Below are positions 31,130 to 40,993 of a DNA stretch of 64,000 nucleotides, one piece after another. The notes under the pieces were generated by a model. That model was not told where the DNA came from. It saw nothing but the letters and a program-made list of their open reading frames with translations, and ran no database searches. This DNA is from Streptomyces omiyaensis. GTDB taxonomy: Bacteria; Actinomycetota; Actinomycetes; Streptomycetales; Streptomycetaceae. The DNA is taken from contig NZ_BMVV01000003.1 of assembly GCF_014650895.1 (NCBI RefSeq), positions 434,001 through 498,000 on the forward strand. Reading direction: 5' to 3'. Numbering within the stretch: position 1 is the stretch's first letter; each line of letters opens with the position of its first letter. A program made the position numbers and the translations under genes.

Positions 31130-32742
31130 TGGGATTCGCCCGCACCTGCTCCGTCGCCCTCGTCGGCGTCGAAGGCGTCGTCGTCGAAGTCCAGGCCGAC
31201 CTCGAACCCGGCGTCGCCGCCTTCACCCTCGTCGGCCTCCCCGACAAGAGCCTCAGCGAGAGCCGCGACCGCGTCCGCGCCGCCGTCGTCAACTCCGGCG
31301 CCGAATGGCCCCAGAAGAAACTCACCGTCGGCCTCAGCCCCGCTTCCGTCCCCAAGAGCGGCTCCGGCTTCGACCTCGCCGTCGCCGCCGCCGTCCTCGG
31401 CGCGGCCGAACGGATCGACCCCCGCTCCATCGCCGACCTCGTCCTCATCGGCGAACTCGGCCTCGACGGACGCGTCCGCCCCGTCCGCGGCACCCTCCCC
31501 GCCGTCCTCGCCGCCGCCGACGCCGGCTACCACCAGGTCGTCGTCCCCGAACAGACCGCCGGCGAGGCCTCCCTCGTCCCCGGCGTCTCCGTCCTCGGCG
31601 TCCGCACCCTCCGCCAGCTCATCGCCGTCCTCGCCGGCGAACCCGTCCCCGACGAGGACCCCCTCGAACAAGGCCGGCCCGACACCATGCTCGCCGGACT
31701 CCTCGTCCCCGGCGCCGGCATCGGCACCGGACTCGCCCCCGACCCCGGCGAAGGCCCCGACCTCGCCGACGTCGCCGGCCAGCACACCGCCCGCCGAGCC
31801 CTGGAGATCGCCGCCGCCGGCGGCCACCACCTCCTCCTCACCGGACCCCCCGGCGCAGGAAAGACCATGCTCGCCGAACGCCTCCCCGGCATCCTCCCGC
31901 CCCTCACCCGCCAGGAATCCCTCGAAGTCACCGCCGTCCACTCCGTCGCCGGCATCCTCCCGCCCGGCGAACCCCTCGTCCGCCGCGCCCCCTACTGCGC
32001 ACCCCACCACTCCGCCACCATGCAGTCCCTCGTCGGCGGCGGAAACGGCATCCCCCGCCCCGGTGCCGCCTCCCTCGCCCACCGCGGCGTCCTCTTCCTC
32101 GACGAAGCCCCCGAGTTCTCCACGAAATCCCTCGACGCACTCCGCCAGCCCCTCGAATCCGGACACGTCGTCATCGCCCGCACCGCCGGCGTCGTCCGCC
32201 TCCCCGCCCGCTTCCTCCTCGCCCTCGCCGCCAACCCCTGCCCCTGCGGCCGCCACACCCTCCACGGCGCCGGCTGCGAATGCCCGCCCTCCGCCGTCCG
32301 CCGCTACCAGGCCCGCCTCTCCGGACCCCTCCTCGACCGCGTCGACCTCCGCGTCGAAGCCGAACCCGTCACCCGGGCCGACCTCCTCGGCCGGGGAGGC
32401 CGCGGCGACCCCACCACCACCGTCGCCGACCGCGTCCGCGAAGCCCGCGCCCGCACCACCGCCCGCCTCACGGGCACCCCCTGGACCCTCAACAGCGAGA
32501 TCCCCGGCCACGAACTCCGCACCCGCTACCCCACCGCCCCCGGAGCCCTCGCCCACGCCGAACGCGACATCGAGCGAGGCCTCCTCACCGCCCGCGGCCT
32601 CGACCGCGTCCTCCGCGTCGCCTGGACCATCGCCGACCTCGCCGGACACGACCGCCCCGGCCCCGACGACCTCGCCCACGCCCTCGAACTCCGCACCGGC
32701 ATCACCCGGGGCGTCCCCCTCACCACCGGAGACCGCCCATGA
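31129..32742 (+). CDS. comM: ComM/YifB-family AAA+ ATPase
   Basis: The protein has 537 residues. It begins with the ChlI-like domain ([20 protein letters not shown]). The AAA domain has Walker A GPPGAGKT at about residue 241 and Walker B GVLFLDEAPEF. A zinc loop CPCGRHTLHGAGCEC follows. ComM in naturally competent bacteria is a hexameric helicase that extends branch migration during DNA integration. It is coupled on both sides, to yraN by TGATG and to dprA by ATGA. Confidence 0.95.
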   Translation: MGFARTCSVALVGVEGVVVEVQADLEPGVAAFTLVGLPDKSLSESRDRVRAAVVNSGAEWPQKKLTVGLSPASVPKSGSGFDLAVAAAVLGAAERIDPRSIADLVLIGELGLDGRVRPVRGTLPAVLAAADAGYHQVVVPEQTAGEASLVPGVSVLGVRTLRQLIAVLAGEPVPDEDPLEQGRPDTMLAGLLVPGAGIGTGLAPDPGEGPDLADVAGQHTARRALEIAAAGGHHLLLTGPPGAGKTMLAERLPGILPPLTRQESLEVTAVHSVAGILPPGEPLVRRAPYCAPHHSATMQSLVGGGNGIPRPGAASLAHRGVLFLDEAPEFSTKSLDALRQPLESGHVVIARTAGVVRLPARFLLALAANPCPCGRHTLHGAGCECPPSAVRRYQARLSGPLLDRVDLRVEAEPVTRADLLGRGGRGDPTTTVADRVREARARTTARLTGTPWTLNSEIPGHELRTRYPTAPGALAHAERDIERGLLTARGLDRVLRVAWTIADLAGHDRPGPDDLAHALELRTGITRGVPLTTGDRP

Positions 32743-33899
32743 CCCCCCACCCGCCGGACACCGAACGACTCGCCCGCGCCGCCCTCACCCGCATCCTCGA
32801 ACCCGGCGACGAACAAGCCGGCCGCGCCCTGCGCACCCACGGCGCCACCCCCCTCCTCACCCTCCTCCGTGACCCCCGCGAACCCCCGCTCCCCGACGTC
32901 GGCCCCCGCCGCCTCGCCGGCTGGCGCCACCGCGCCCGCAGCACCGCACCCGAAGCCGACCTCGACCACGTCACCCGCCTCGGCGGCCGCTTCCTCATCC
33001 CCGGCGACCCCGACTGGCCCACCCAGCTCGACGACCTCGGCGACGCCCGCCCCCTCGGCCTCTGGACCCGGGGACCCGCCGCCCTCCGCACCTGGGCCCT
33101 GCGCTCCGTCGCCCTCGTCGGCGCCCGCGCCTGCACCCCGTACGGCGCCCACACCGCCGCCGACCTCGCCGCCGGCCTCAGCCGCCACGGCTGGATCGTC
33201 GTCTCCGGCGCCGCCTACGGCATCGACGGCGCCGCCCACCGCGGCGCCCTCGCCGCCGGCGGAGCCACCGCCGCCGTCCTCGCCAGCGGCGTCGACACCC
33301 CTTACCCCCGCGGCCACACCGGACTGCTCGAACGCATCGCCCGCCAAGGCCTCCTCATCGGCGAACTCCCACCCGGCAGCCACCCCACCCCCAGCCGCTT
33401 CATCCTCCGCAACCGCGTCATCGCCGCCCTCACCCGCGGCACCGTCGTCGTCGAGGCCCGGCACCGCAGCGGATCACTCGCCACCGCCCGCGCCGCCCTC
33501 CGCCTCGGCCGCCACACCATGGGCGTCCCCGGCCCCGTCACCAGCGCCCTCTCCGCCGGCGTCCACGAACTCCTCCGCGACGGCGCCGGCCTCGTCACCG
33601 ACGCCGACGAGATCATCGAACTCGTCGGCGCCATCGGCGAGCTCGCCCCCGCCCGACGCGGCCCCGTCCTCCCCCGCGACCTCCTCGCCCCCGCCATCGC
33701 CCAGGTCCTCGAAGCCCTCCCCGCCCGCCCACCCGCCCCCGCCGACGAGATCGCCCGGCGCGCCGGCACCACCCCCGACGAGGCCCTCGCCCGGCTGTAC
33801 GAACTCCACGCCCTCGGTCACGCCGAGCGGGACGGCGACGGATGGAGGTTGACGAACAGCGGCAAGCAGGTGTCGAACGCGCGGCATGGCGGTCCTTGA
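32739..33899 (+). CDS. dprA: DNA processing protein DprA
   Basis: The protein has 386 residues from the ATG at 32739, which overlaps the comM stop by four bases. The Rossmann core has VGARACTPYGAHTA, then SGAAYGIDGAAHRGAL, and the PLP-like GELPPGSHPTPSRFILRNR segment. A winged-helix domain closes the protein. DprA loads RecA on incoming single-stranded DNA in competent bacteria; streptomycetes lack an established natural transformation pathway, so its role here may be general recombination. An N-terminal 70-residue helical part is present. Confidence 0.95.
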   Translation: MTPHPPDTERLARAALTRILEPGDEQAGRALRTHGATPLLTLLRDPREPPLPDVGPRRLAGWRHRARSTAPEADLDHVTRLGGRFLIPGDPDWPTQLDDLGDARPLGLWTRGPAALRTWALRSVALVGARACTPYGAHTAADLAAGLSRHGWIVVSGAAYGIDGAAHRGALAAGGATAAVLASGVDTPYPRGHTGLLERIARQGLLIGELPPGSHPTPSRFILRNRVIAALTRGTVVVEARHRSGSLATARAALRLGRHTMGVPGPVTSALSAGVHELLRDGAGLVTDADEIIELVGAIGELAPARRGPVLPRDLLAPAIAQVLEALPARPPAPADEIARRAGTTPDEALARLYELHALGHAERDGDGWRLTNSGKQVSNARHGGP

Positions 33900-34138
33900 C
33901 CTGGCGCATTCGGGTGAAAAGGTGAAGCCGATGAGGAACCGAGTTCCCCCGGCCGCCCCCGAGGGGCCGACGCGCGCCACGGCACGGGTTCGAAGATGTG
34001 GCCGACCACGCCCCCCGGGACCGCTGCCATCCGTTCCCGTTCGCTCACCGCGACACCACACTCACGCTACGCTCACCAGGATTCCCCACAGGACACCCAG
34101 ACCGACGCACTCGACAGCAGAACGGCTCAAGGCGACGC

Positions 34139-34972
34139 ATGCCCCAGCACACCTCCGGGTCTGACCGCGCTGCGGTGCCCCCCGCAGCCCGGGGCGCCGT
34201 GCGGCCGGCCGCGCCGACCTCCCTCGACGAACTGTGGCGCTCGTACAAGTCCACCGGTGACGAACGACTGCGGGAACAGCTGATCCTGCACTACTCGCCC
34301 CTCGTGAAATACGTCGCCGGACGCGTCAGCGTCGGCCTGCCGTCCAACGTCGAACAGGCCGATTTCGTCTCCTCCGGAGTGTTCGGCCTCATCGACGCCA
34401 TCGAGAAGTTCGACGTCGAGCGCGCCATCAAGTTCGAGACCTACGCCATCACCCGCATCCGCGGCGCGATGATCGACGAACTCCGCGCCCTCGACTGGAT
34501 CCCCCGCTCCGTGCGCCAGAAGGCCCGCAACGTCGAGCGCGCCTACGCCACCCTCGAAGCCCAGCTCCGCCGCACCCCCAGCGAGACCGAGGTCGCCGCC
34601 GAACTCGGCATCCAGCTGGAGGAACTGCACGCCGTCTTCAGTCAGTTGTCCCTGGCCAACGTCGTCGCCCTCGAAGAGCTCCTGCACGTCGGGGGCGAGG
34701 GCGACCGGCTCTCCCTCATGGACACCCTGGAGGACACGGCCGCCGACAACCCCGTCGAGGTCGCCGAGGACCGCGAACTGCGCCGGCTCCTCGCCCGCGC
34801 CATCAACACCCTCCCCGAACGGGAGAAGACCGTGGTCACGCTCTACTACTACGAGGGCCTGACCCTGGCCGAGATCGGCCACGTCCTCGGCGTCACCGAG
34901 AGCCGCGTCAGCCAGATCCACACCAAGTCGGTCCTGCAGCTCCGCGCCAAGCTGGCCGACGTCGGGCGCTGA
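34139..34972 (+). CDS. whiG: Sporulation sigma factor WhiG
   Basis: The protein has 277 residues from the ATG at 34139 ([13 protein letters not shown]), which matches known WhiG; a frame from 33998 adds 47 unsupported residues. It is a FliA-type sigma factor that commits aerial hyphae to sporulation. Region 2 is [17 protein letters not shown] and [20 protein letters not shown], region 3 [14 protein letters not shown], and region 4.2 [20 protein letters not shown]. No strong ribosome site precedes the start. The gap of 239 bases upstream holds TTGACC at 33896 inside the end of dprA but no matching -10. Confidence 0.97.
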   Translation: MPQHTSGSDRAAVPPAARGAVRPAAPTSLDELWRSYKSTGDERLREQLILHYSPLVKYVAGRVSVGLPSNVEQADFVSSGVFGLIDAIEKFDVERAIKFETYAITRIRGAMIDELRALDWIPRSVRQKARNVERAYATLEAQLRRTPSETEVAAELGIQLEELHAVFSQLSLANVVALEELLHVGGEGDRLSLMDTLEDTAADNPVEVAEDRELRRLLARAINTLPEREKTVVTLYYYEGLTLAEIGHVLGVTESRVSQIHTKSVLQLRAKLADVGR

Positions 34973-35001
34973 CCCCGCCCCACCGGTCGTACAGTGGAGC
35001 C

Positions 35002-35592
35002 GTGCCCAGGATTCGAGCGGCCTCCGTGGCCGAGCACCGGACCATGCAGCGCGGCGCCCTGCTGGACGCCGCGCGATCCCTGCTGTCCGAGGGCGGGACG
35101 GAGGCGCTGACCTTCCCCGCACTCGCCGAGCGAACCGGCCTCGCCCGATCGTCGGTCTACGAGTACTTCCGCTCCCGCGCCGCCGTCGTCGAGGAACTGT
35201 GCGCGGTCGACTTCCCCGTCTGGGCCGCCGAGGTCGAACTCGCCATGGCCGACGCCGACACCCCCCAGGACAAGGTCGCCGCCTACGTCCGCAGGCAGCT
35301 CGACCTCGTCGGCGACCGCCGCCACCGCGCCGTCGTCGCCATCTCCGCCGGCGAACTCGACGACGGCGCCCGCGAGAAGATCCGCGCCGCCCACGGCGGC
35401 CTCGTCACCATGGTCGTCGAAGCCCTCGCCGACCTCGGCATGGCCGAACCCCGCCTCGGCGCCATGCTCCTCCAGGGAGTCGTCGACGCCGCCGTCCGCC
35501 GCATCGAACTCGGTGTCGCGGAAGACCCCGACAGCATCGCCGAGGCCGCGGTCACCATGGCCCTCCACGGCGTCACCGGCCCCACAGCCTGA
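35002..35592 (+). CDS. TetR-family transcriptional regulator
   Basis: The protein has 196 residues. The helix-turn-helix is at about residues 32-56 (FPALAERTGLARSSVYEYF). The C-terminal ligand domain is divergent, with a GAMLLQGVVDAAVRRIELG helix near the end. It lies 29 bases after whiG, so it may be read with it, and converges on the M23 gene. Its target is not visible here. Confidence in the family is high; the regulated pathway is unknown. Confidence 0.9.
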   Translation: MPRIRAASVAEHRTMQRGALLDAARSLLSEGGTEALTFPALAERTGLARSSVYEYFRSRAAVVEELCAVDFPVWAAEVELAMADADTPQDKVAAYVRRQLDLVGDRRHRAVVAISAGELDDGAREKIRAAHGGLVTMVVEALADLGMAEPRLGAMLLQGVVDAAVRRIELGVAEDPDSIAEAAVTMALHGVTGPTA

Positions 35593-35663
35593 ACCGAGGC
35601 CCCTCCCCCCTCTCCCCGCCCCCGCGCCCCCCGCCCCCCGCCCCCCTCCCGCCCTCGGTGAAG

Positions 35664-36188
35664 TCAGCTCGCCCAAGGTGCCGCCGGCGGCGCGGGCGGT
35701 GCGTAGGGCACCGCCGGCGCGGGTGGCGCCGCCGGTGCCGTCGTCACCGGCAGGAGGCGTGACGGCCCCCTCCTGAGGAGGGTCAGGGGGTCGAGGTAGC
35801 GGTCGCCCCTGCGGAGGCCCCAGTGGAGACAGGAGCGGGGGCAGTGGGTGCCGGGTGCCACGTGGGCGAGGGGGTCTCCGGCGCGTACGCGGTCGCCGGC
35901 GCGTGCGAGGGGGGTGACGGGGGTGAAGGTGGTGCGGAGCGGGGGCGTGCCGGTGCGGGGGAGGGTGAGGGTGAGGGTGCCCCGGCCGCCGACGGGGCCG
36001 GCGAAGGTGACGGTGCCGTCGGCGGGGGCGCGGACGGTGGCGCCTTCGGGGGCCGCGAGGTCGATGCCCCGGTGACCGGGGGCGTAGGGGCCGGCGGGGG
36101 GCCGCCAGGAGCGGGTGATCTCGGGGACGGGCGGGCCGAGGGGCCAGCAGAGGGTGAGGGCGAGGAGGAGGGTCGTCGTCGTGTGCAT
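35664..36188 (-). CDS. Secreted M23-fold protein with altered catalytic motif
   Basis: From the ATG at 36188 the protein has 174 residues. The N-terminus (MHTTTTLLLALTLCWPLG) is a signal peptide, so the product is exported. The lysostaphin/LytM fold shows the HRGID zinc motif with His39 and Asp43. The third motif normally reads HxH; here it is SCLHWGL, with Cys120 in place of the first histidine and only the zinc-binding His122 left. It may be an inactive scaffold or activator of a cell-wall hydrolase, or a variant enzyme. The Pro/Ala tail after residue 148 is low complexity. It is divergent from rpsB. Confidence 0.82.
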   Translation of the reverse strand: MHTTTTLLLALTLCWPLGPPVPEITRSWRPPAGPYAPGHRGIDLAAPEGATVRAPADGTVTFAGPVGGRGTLTLTLPRTGTPPLRTTFTPVTPLARAGDRVRAGDPLAHVAPGTHCPRSCLHWGLRRGDRYLDPLTLLRRGPSRLLPVTTAPAAPPAPAVPYAPPAPPAAPWAS

Positions 36189-36443
36189 GGGCCGAGCCTG
36201 TCCCGTGGGCACGGAGGGTGACCGCGGGGGCGGTTTTCTGTGGACGAGGGGCGGTCTGTGGACGGTGTCGTCACCCGGCGCTCCCGGGGTCCCGTACACT
36301 TCCTATGGCGACCCGGGTCACCGGGTCGACTTCGCACGCCCCGCCACTCGGCTCCTGGAGCACGGTGGCAGCGCCTTTCGGTCCTTCGTGGCACGGCGCG
36401 CCGGGGCGTCAGGAACACAACCGAGAAACCCAAGGAGATGGCC

Positions 36444-37331
36444 ATGGCCGTCGTCACGATGCGGGAGCTGCTGGAGAGCGGCGTCCACTTCGGTCACCAG
36501 ACCCGTCGCTGGAACCCGAAGATGAAGCGCTTCATCTTCACCGAGCGCAACGGCATCTACATCATCGACCTGCTCCAGTCGCTGTCGTACATCGACCGCG
36601 CCTACGAGTTCGTCAAGGAGACGGTCGCCCACGGTGGCTCCGTCATGTTCGTCGGTACGAAGAAGCAGGCCCAGGAGGCCATCGCCGAGCAGGCGACGCG
36701 TGTCGGCATGCCGTACGTCAACCAGCGTTGGCTCGGTGGCATGCTCACCAACTTCTCGACCGTCTACAAGCGTCTGCAGCGCCTCAAGGAGCTCGAGCAG
36801 ATCGACTTCGAGGACGTCGCGGCCTCGGGTCTCACCAAGAAGGAGCTCCTGGTCCTCTCGCGCGAGAAGGCCAAGCTGGAGAAGACCCTCGGTGGTATCC
36901 GCGAGATGCAGAAGGTGCCGAGCGCCGTCTGGATCGTCGACACCAAGAAGGAGCACATCGCCGTCGGCGAGGCTCGCAAGCTCAACATCCCGGTCGTCGC
37001 GATCCTCGACACCAACTGCGACCCCGACGAGGTCGACTACAAGATCCCGGGCAACGACGACGCGATCCGCTCCGTCACCCTGCTCACCCGCGTGATCGCC
37101 GACGCCGTCGCCGAGGGCCTCATCGCCCGTTCCGGTGCCGCGACCGGTGACTCGAAGCCGGGCGAGAAGGCCGCCGGCGAGCCGCTCGCCGAGTGGGAGC
37201 GCGACCTGCTCGAGGGCGAGAAGAAGGCCGACGAGACCGTCGAGGCCGAGGTCCAGGCCTCCGCCGAGACCGAGAAGGCCGCCGAGGCCGAGGCTCCGGC
37301 CGAGACCGAGGCTCCGGCCGAGCAGGCCTGA
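36444..37331 (+). CDS. rpsB: 30S ribosomal protein S2
   Basis: The protein has 295 residues from the second ATG (36444); AAGGAG at 36432-36437 lies six bases before it, whereas the ATG at 36438 is too close. The S2 core [20 protein letters not shown] and [12 protein letters not shown] are present. The tail from about 240 is Ala/Glu/Pro-rich. A hairpin at 37362-37392 separates it from tsf. The leader of up to 255 bases has TACACT at 36295, but no clear -35. Confidence 0.97.
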   Translation: MAVVTMRELLESGVHFGHQTRRWNPKMKRFIFTERNGIYIIDLLQSLSYIDRAYEFVKETVAHGGSVMFVGTKKQAQEAIAEQATRVGMPYVNQRWLGGMLTNFSTVYKRLQRLKELEQIDFEDVAASGLTKKELLVLSREKAKLEKTLGGIREMQKVPSAVWIVDTKKEHIAVGEARKLNIPVVAILDTNCDPDEVDYKIPGNDDAIRSVTLLTRVIADAVAEGLIARSGAATGDSKPGEKAAGEPLAEWERDLLEGEKKADETVEAEVQASAETEKAAEAEAPAETEAPAEQA

Positions 37332-37361
37332 CCCTTCCGCACTCCGGAACACCGCGAAGGT

Positions 37362-37392
37362 GACGGCGGGGGCCCAAGAAGCCCCCGCCGTC
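37362..37392 (+). terminator. Hairpin between rpsB and tsf (attenuator candidate)
   Basis: GACGGCGGGGGC at 37362-37373 and its exact complement at 37381-37392 flank a seven-base loop. A partial terminator between rpsB and tsf is common in bacteria and allows more S2 than EF-Ts mRNA. Confidence 0.7.
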
Positions 37393-37396
37393 CCTC

Positions 37397-37416
37397 CGTA
37401 GATCTTCGTAGATCTT
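37397..37416 (+). repeat. Tandem 10-base direct repeat upstream of tsf
   Basis: CGTAGATCTT occurs twice in direct succession (37397-37406 and 37407-37416), about 27 bases before the tsf ATG. It is the most AT-rich part of the rpsB-tsf gap. No role is known. Confidence 0.6.
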
Positions 37417-37442
37417 TCTGACTTCGAGAGAGAAACAGACTC

Positions 37443-38279
37443 ATGGCGAACTACACCGCCGCTGACGTCAAGAAGCTCCGTGAGCTCACCGGCGCCGGCA
37501 TGATGGACTGCAAGAAGGCCCTCGAAGAGGCCGACGGCGATGTCGACAAGGCCGTGGAGGCCCTGCGCATCAAGGGCCAGAAGGGTGTCGCCAAGCGCGA
37601 GGGCCGCTCCGCCGAGAACGGCGCCGTGGTCTCCCTCATCGCCGACGACAACACCTCCGGCGTCCTCGTCGAGCTGAAGTGCGAGACGGACTTCGTCGCC
37701 AAGGGTGACAAGTTCCTCGCCGTCGCCAACGCCCTCGCCGCTCACGTCGCCGCCACCAAGCCGGCCGACATCGCGACGCTGCTCGCCTCCGAGATCGAGG
37801 CCGGCAAGACCGTGCAGGCCTTCGTGGACGAGGCCAACGCCAACCTCGGCGAGAAGATCGTCCTGGACCGCTTCGCGGCCTACGCCGACGGCTACGTCTC
37901 CGCGTACATGCACCGCACCATGCCGGACCTCCCGCCGCAGATCGGTGTCCTCGTCGAGCTCGACAAGGAGAACGCCGAGGTCGCCAAGGGCGTCGCGCAG
38001 CACATCGCCGCCTTCGCGCCGAAGTACCTCACCCGTGAGGACGTCCCGGCCGAGGTCGTCGACTCCGAGCGTCGCATCGCCGAGGAGACCACCCGCGCCG
38101 AGGGCAAGCCCGAGGCCGCGATCGCCAAGATCGTCGAGGGTCGCGTGAACGGCTTCTTCAAGGACGCCACGCTGCTCGGCCAGCCGTACGCGCTGGACAA
38201 CAAGAAGTCCGTCCAGCAGATCCTGGACGAGGCCGGTGTCACCCTGAAGCGCTTCACCCGCATCAAGGTCGGCATCTGA
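37443..38279 (+). CDS. tsf: Elongation factor Ts
   Basis: The protein has 278 residues. It exchanges GDP for GTP on EF-Tu. It begins with the UBA-like domain (ADVKKLRELTGAGMMDCKKA), then the TDFV element in CETDFVAKGDKF that contacts EF-Tu. The C-terminal part is intact (LLGQPYALDNKKSVQQ). The ribosome site GAGAGAG is weak. Confidence 0.97.
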   Translation: MANYTAADVKKLRELTGAGMMDCKKALEEADGDVDKAVEALRIKGQKGVAKREGRSAENGAVVSLIADDNTSGVLVELKCETDFVAKGDKFLAVANALAAHVAATKPADIATLLASEIEAGKTVQAFVDEANANLGEKIVLDRFAAYADGYVSAYMHRTMPDLPPQIGVLVELDKENAEVAKGVAQHIAAFAPKYLTREDVPAEVVDSERRIAEETTRAEGKPEAAIAKIVEGRVNGFFKDATLLGQPYALDNKKSVQQILDEAGVTLKRFTRIKVGI

Positions 38280-38368
38280 GTCCTCGCCCACGCGACGGAC
38301 ACCGGACCCGGGTAGGGTCTGAGACAGTCGTCCCGCCCCGCGCGGGACGACCGCAGATGTGACGAGGA

Positions 38369-38413
38369 GGCCATTGCCGTACGGGAAACCCACGAGGACC
38401 CAGGGCAATGGCC
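38369..38413 (+). terminator. Terminator or attenuator upstream of pyrH
   Basis: GGCCATTGCC at 38369-38378 pairs exactly with GGCAATGGCC at 38404-38413, extendable by about four more pairs, around a 25-base loop and followed by TTCTTCG. An upstream smaller hairpin (GTCGTCCCG with CGGGACGAC) lies near 38326-38351. Together they could end tsf transcription or control pyrH. Confidence 0.65.
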
Positions 38414-38441
38414 TTCTTCGTATGTGTACGAGGAGATCACC

Positions 38442-39206
38442 ATGAATCAGGGCGCCGTACAGGGCGATGACAACAGCGGCAAGAAGCTCGGCCGCTACAT
38501 GCTGAAGCTGTCGGGGGAGGCCTTCTCCGGCGGTACCGGTCTCGGCGTCGACCCCGACATCGTGCACGCCATCGCGCGTGAGATCGCGGCCGTCGTCCGG
38601 GACGGAGCCGAGATCGCCGTGGTGATCGGCGGCGGCAACTTCTTCCGTGGCGCCGAGCTCCAGCAGCGCGGCATGGACCGGGCCCGCTCGGACTACATGG
38701 GCATGCTCGGCACCGTGATGAACTGCCTCGCCCTCCAGGACTTCCTGGAGAAGGAGGGCATCGACTCGCGCGTCCAGACGGCCATCACCATGGGCCAGGT
38801 CGCCGAGCCGTACATCCCGCTGCGCGCCGTCCGCCACCTGGAGAAGGGCCGCGTGGTCATCTTCGGCGCGGGCATGGGCATGCCGTACTTCTCCACGGAC
38901 ACCACCGCCGCCCAGCGTGCCCTGGAGATCGACGCCGAGGCCCTCCTCATGGGCAAGAACGGCGTCGACGGGGTCTACGACTCCGACCCGAAGACCAACC
39001 CCCACGCGGTCAAGTTCGACGCCCTCGAGTACAGCGAGGTCATCACGCGCGACCTCAAGGTCGCCGACGCCACCGCCATCACGCTGTGCCGCGACAACAA
39101 GCTCCCGATCCTCGTCTTCGAACTGCTCGCCGAGGGCAATATCGCGCGCGCCGTGACGGGTGAGAAGATCGGCACGCTCGTGAGCGACCAGGGCACCCGG
39201 GCCTGA
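38442..39206 (+). CDS. pyrH: UMP kinase
   Basis: The protein has 254 residues from the ATG at 38442, seven bases after AGGAG. It phosphorylates UMP and is a hexameric amino-acid-kinase-fold enzyme. Visible motifs are [37 protein letters not shown] [15 protein letters not shown], and the aspartokinase-like [13 protein letters not shown]. The gene is preceded by a hairpin and a 28-codon frame that overlaps its start. Confidence 0.97.
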   Translation: MNQGAVQGDDNSGKKLGRYMLKLSGEAFSGGTGLGVDPDIVHAIAREIAAVVRDGAEIAVVIGGGNFFRGAELQQRGMDRARSDYMGMLGTVMNCLALQDFLEKEGIDSRVQTAITMGQVAEPYIPLRAVRHLEKGRVVIFGAGMGMPYFSTDTTAAQRALEIDAEALLMGKNGVDGVYDSDPKTNPHAVKFDALEYSEVITRDLKVADATAITLCRDNKLPILVFELLAEGNIARAVTGEKIGTLVSDQGTRA

Positions 39207-39307
39207 GGCCCGACCTCCACCGGGAACCGCCCCCCACGGGGCTGGACGACAGCCCTGCCGGTCGTACACCGTGCAGGACACAACGCGACGACACGCAGGA
39301 GCATGTG

Positions 39308-39865
39308 GTGATCGAAGAGACCCTCCTCGAGGCCGAGGAGAAGATGGAGAAGGCCGTCGTGGTCGCCAAGGAGGACTTCGCCGCGATCCGCACCGGCCGT
39401 GCGCACCCGGCGATGTTCAACAAGATCGTGGCCGACTACTACGGCGCCCTCACCCCCATCAACCAGCTGGCCTCGTTCTCGGTGCCGGAGCCGCGCATGG
39501 CCGTGGTGACCCCGTTCGACAAGAGCGCCCTGCGCAACATCGAGCAGGCCATCCGCGACTCGGACCTCGGCGTCAACCCGAGCAACGACGGCAGCATCAT
39601 CCGTGTGGTCTTCCCGGAGCTGACCGAGCAGCGCCGCAGGGAGTACATCAAGGTCGCCAAGGGCAAGGCCGAGGACTCCAAGATCTCGATCCGCTCCGTG
39701 CGCCGCAAGGCCAAGGAGACCATCGACAAGCTCGTCAAGGACGGCGAGGTCGGCGAGGACGAGGGCCGCCGCGCGGAGAAGGAGCTCGACGACACCACCG
39801 CGAAGTACGTCGCGCAGGTGGACGAGCTGCTGAAGCACAAGGAAGCCGAGCTCCTCGAGGTCTGA
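39308..39865 (+). CDS. frr: Ribosome recycling factor
   Basis: From GTG 39308 the protein has 185 residues, the normal length. AGGAG at 39297-39301 is six bases from this codon but only three from the GTG at 39305. It dissociates terminated ribosomes with EF-G. The three-helix bundle and small beta domain are evident in [20 protein letters not shown] and [18 protein letters not shown]. The stop overlaps cdsA by one base. Confidence 0.97.
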   Translation: MIEETLLEAEEKMEKAVVVAKEDFAAIRTGRAHPAMFNKIVADYYGALTPINQLASFSVPEPRMAVVTPFDKSALRNIEQAIRDSDLGVNPSNDGSIIRVVFPELTEQRRREYIKVAKGKAEDSKISIRSVRRKAKETIDKLVKDGEVGEDEGRRAEKELDDTTAKYVAQVDELLKHKEAELLEV

Positions 39866-40974
39866 TGAACGACTCATCCTGGGGGGCGCCGGCGGCCGGT
39901 TCAGGTCTCGGCGGACCCGACCAGGGGCCTGCCCCGGCGGGTCCCGCCCACGATCGGCACACGGCGGCGCAGACTCGCCCCATGCCCATCGTGCCCGACG
40001 TACCCGCCGGCGGATTCCAGGACGGACACGGTCGGGGGGCCGCCCACCAGGGCGGTCCCCTGTTCCGTGACGAGACCCCGCACGAGCACCCGCAGGAGCC
40101 CATGCCCAGCCCCGTACCGCCTCCTCCGCCGTCCGCGGCCCCCGCGCCGCGGCAGAAGAAGAGCGCGGGCCGGGACCTGGGCGCGGCCATAGGGGTCGGC
40201 GTCGGCCTCGGGGCCGTGATCATCGCGTCGCTGTACATCTGGCCGCCGGCGTTCGTCGGCGTGGTGGCGGTGGCCGTGGTCGTCGGCCTCTGGGAGCTGA
40301 CGTCCCGGCTCCAGGAGCGCAAGGGGATCAAGGCGCCGCTGGTGCCGCTCGCGGTCGGCGGCGCGGCGATGGTCGTCGCCGGCTACGTGCGGGGACCCGA
40401 GGGCGCCTGGGTCGCGATGGCCCTGACCGCGCTCGCGGTGCTCGTCTGGCGGATGACGGAACCCCCCGAGGGGTATCTGAAGGACGTCACGGCGGGCGTC
40501 TTCGCCGCGTTCTACGTGCCGTTCCTGGCGACCTTCGTGGTGCTGCTGCTGGCCGCCGACGACGGGCCGTCGCGGGTGCTGACCTTCCTGCTGCTCACGG
40601 TGGTCAGCGACACCGGGGCGTACGCGGTGGGCTGGCGGTTCGGCAAGCACAAGCTGGCGCCGAGGATCAGCCCCGGAAAGACCCGCGAGGGGCTCTTCGG
40701 CGCGGTGGCCTTCGCGATGGCGGCCGGCGCGCTGTGCATGCAGTTCCTGATCGACGACGGCACCTGGTGGCAGGGTCTGATCCTCGGCCTGGCGGTGGCG
40801 GCGAGCGCGACGCTCGGCGACCTCGGCGAGTCGATGATCAAGCGGGACCTCGGCATCAAGGACATGGGGACGCTGCTCCCCGGCCACGGCGGCATCATGG
40901 ACCGGCTGGACTCGCTCCTGCCGACGGCGCCCGTGGTGTGGCTGCTGCTGGCACTGTTCGTCGGAACGGGTTGA
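39865..40974 (+). CDS. cdsA: Phosphatidate cytidylyltransferase
   Basis: The protein has 369 residues. It makes CDP-diacylglycerol at the membrane from phosphatidic acid and CTP. A long Pro/Gly-rich N-terminal tail (to about 90) precedes about eight membrane helices. The family signature lies near the C-terminus: LGDLGESMIKRDLGIKDMG, with the second part LLPGHGGIMDRLDSLL. The ATG at 39865 overlaps the frr stop (TGATG). A 13-base terminator follows. Confidence 0.95.
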   Translation: MNDSSWGAPAAGSGLGGPDQGPAPAGPAHDRHTAAQTRPMPIVPDVPAGGFQDGHGRGAAHQGGPLFRDETPHEHPQEPMPSPVPPPPPSAAPAPRQKKSAGRDLGAAIGVGVGLGAVIIASLYIWPPAFVGVVAVAVVVGLWELTSRLQERKGIKAPLVPLAVGGAAMVVAGYVRGPEGAWVAMALTALAVLVWRMTEPPEGYLKDVTAGVFAAFYVPFLATFVVLLLAADDGPSRVLTFLLLTVVSDTGAYAVGWRFGKHKLAPRISPGKTREGLFGAVAFAMAAGALCMQFLIDDGTWWQGLILGLAVAASATLGDLGESMIKRDLGIKDMGTLLPGHGGIMDRLDSLLPTAPVVWLLLALFVGTG

Positions 40975-40993
40975 CGGACAGCGGGTACTCTGG

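Noticed and set aside
30601..32679. Minus-strand frame of about 690 codons opposite comM
   Set aside because: Gly/Ala/Asp-rich antisense translation with no recognisable fold; the plus strand is a clear ComM.
36318..39281. Minus-strand frame of nearly 1000 codons across rpsB, tsf and pyrH
   Set aside because: It crosses three certain genes and intergenic regions and has low-complexity translation; a shadow frame.
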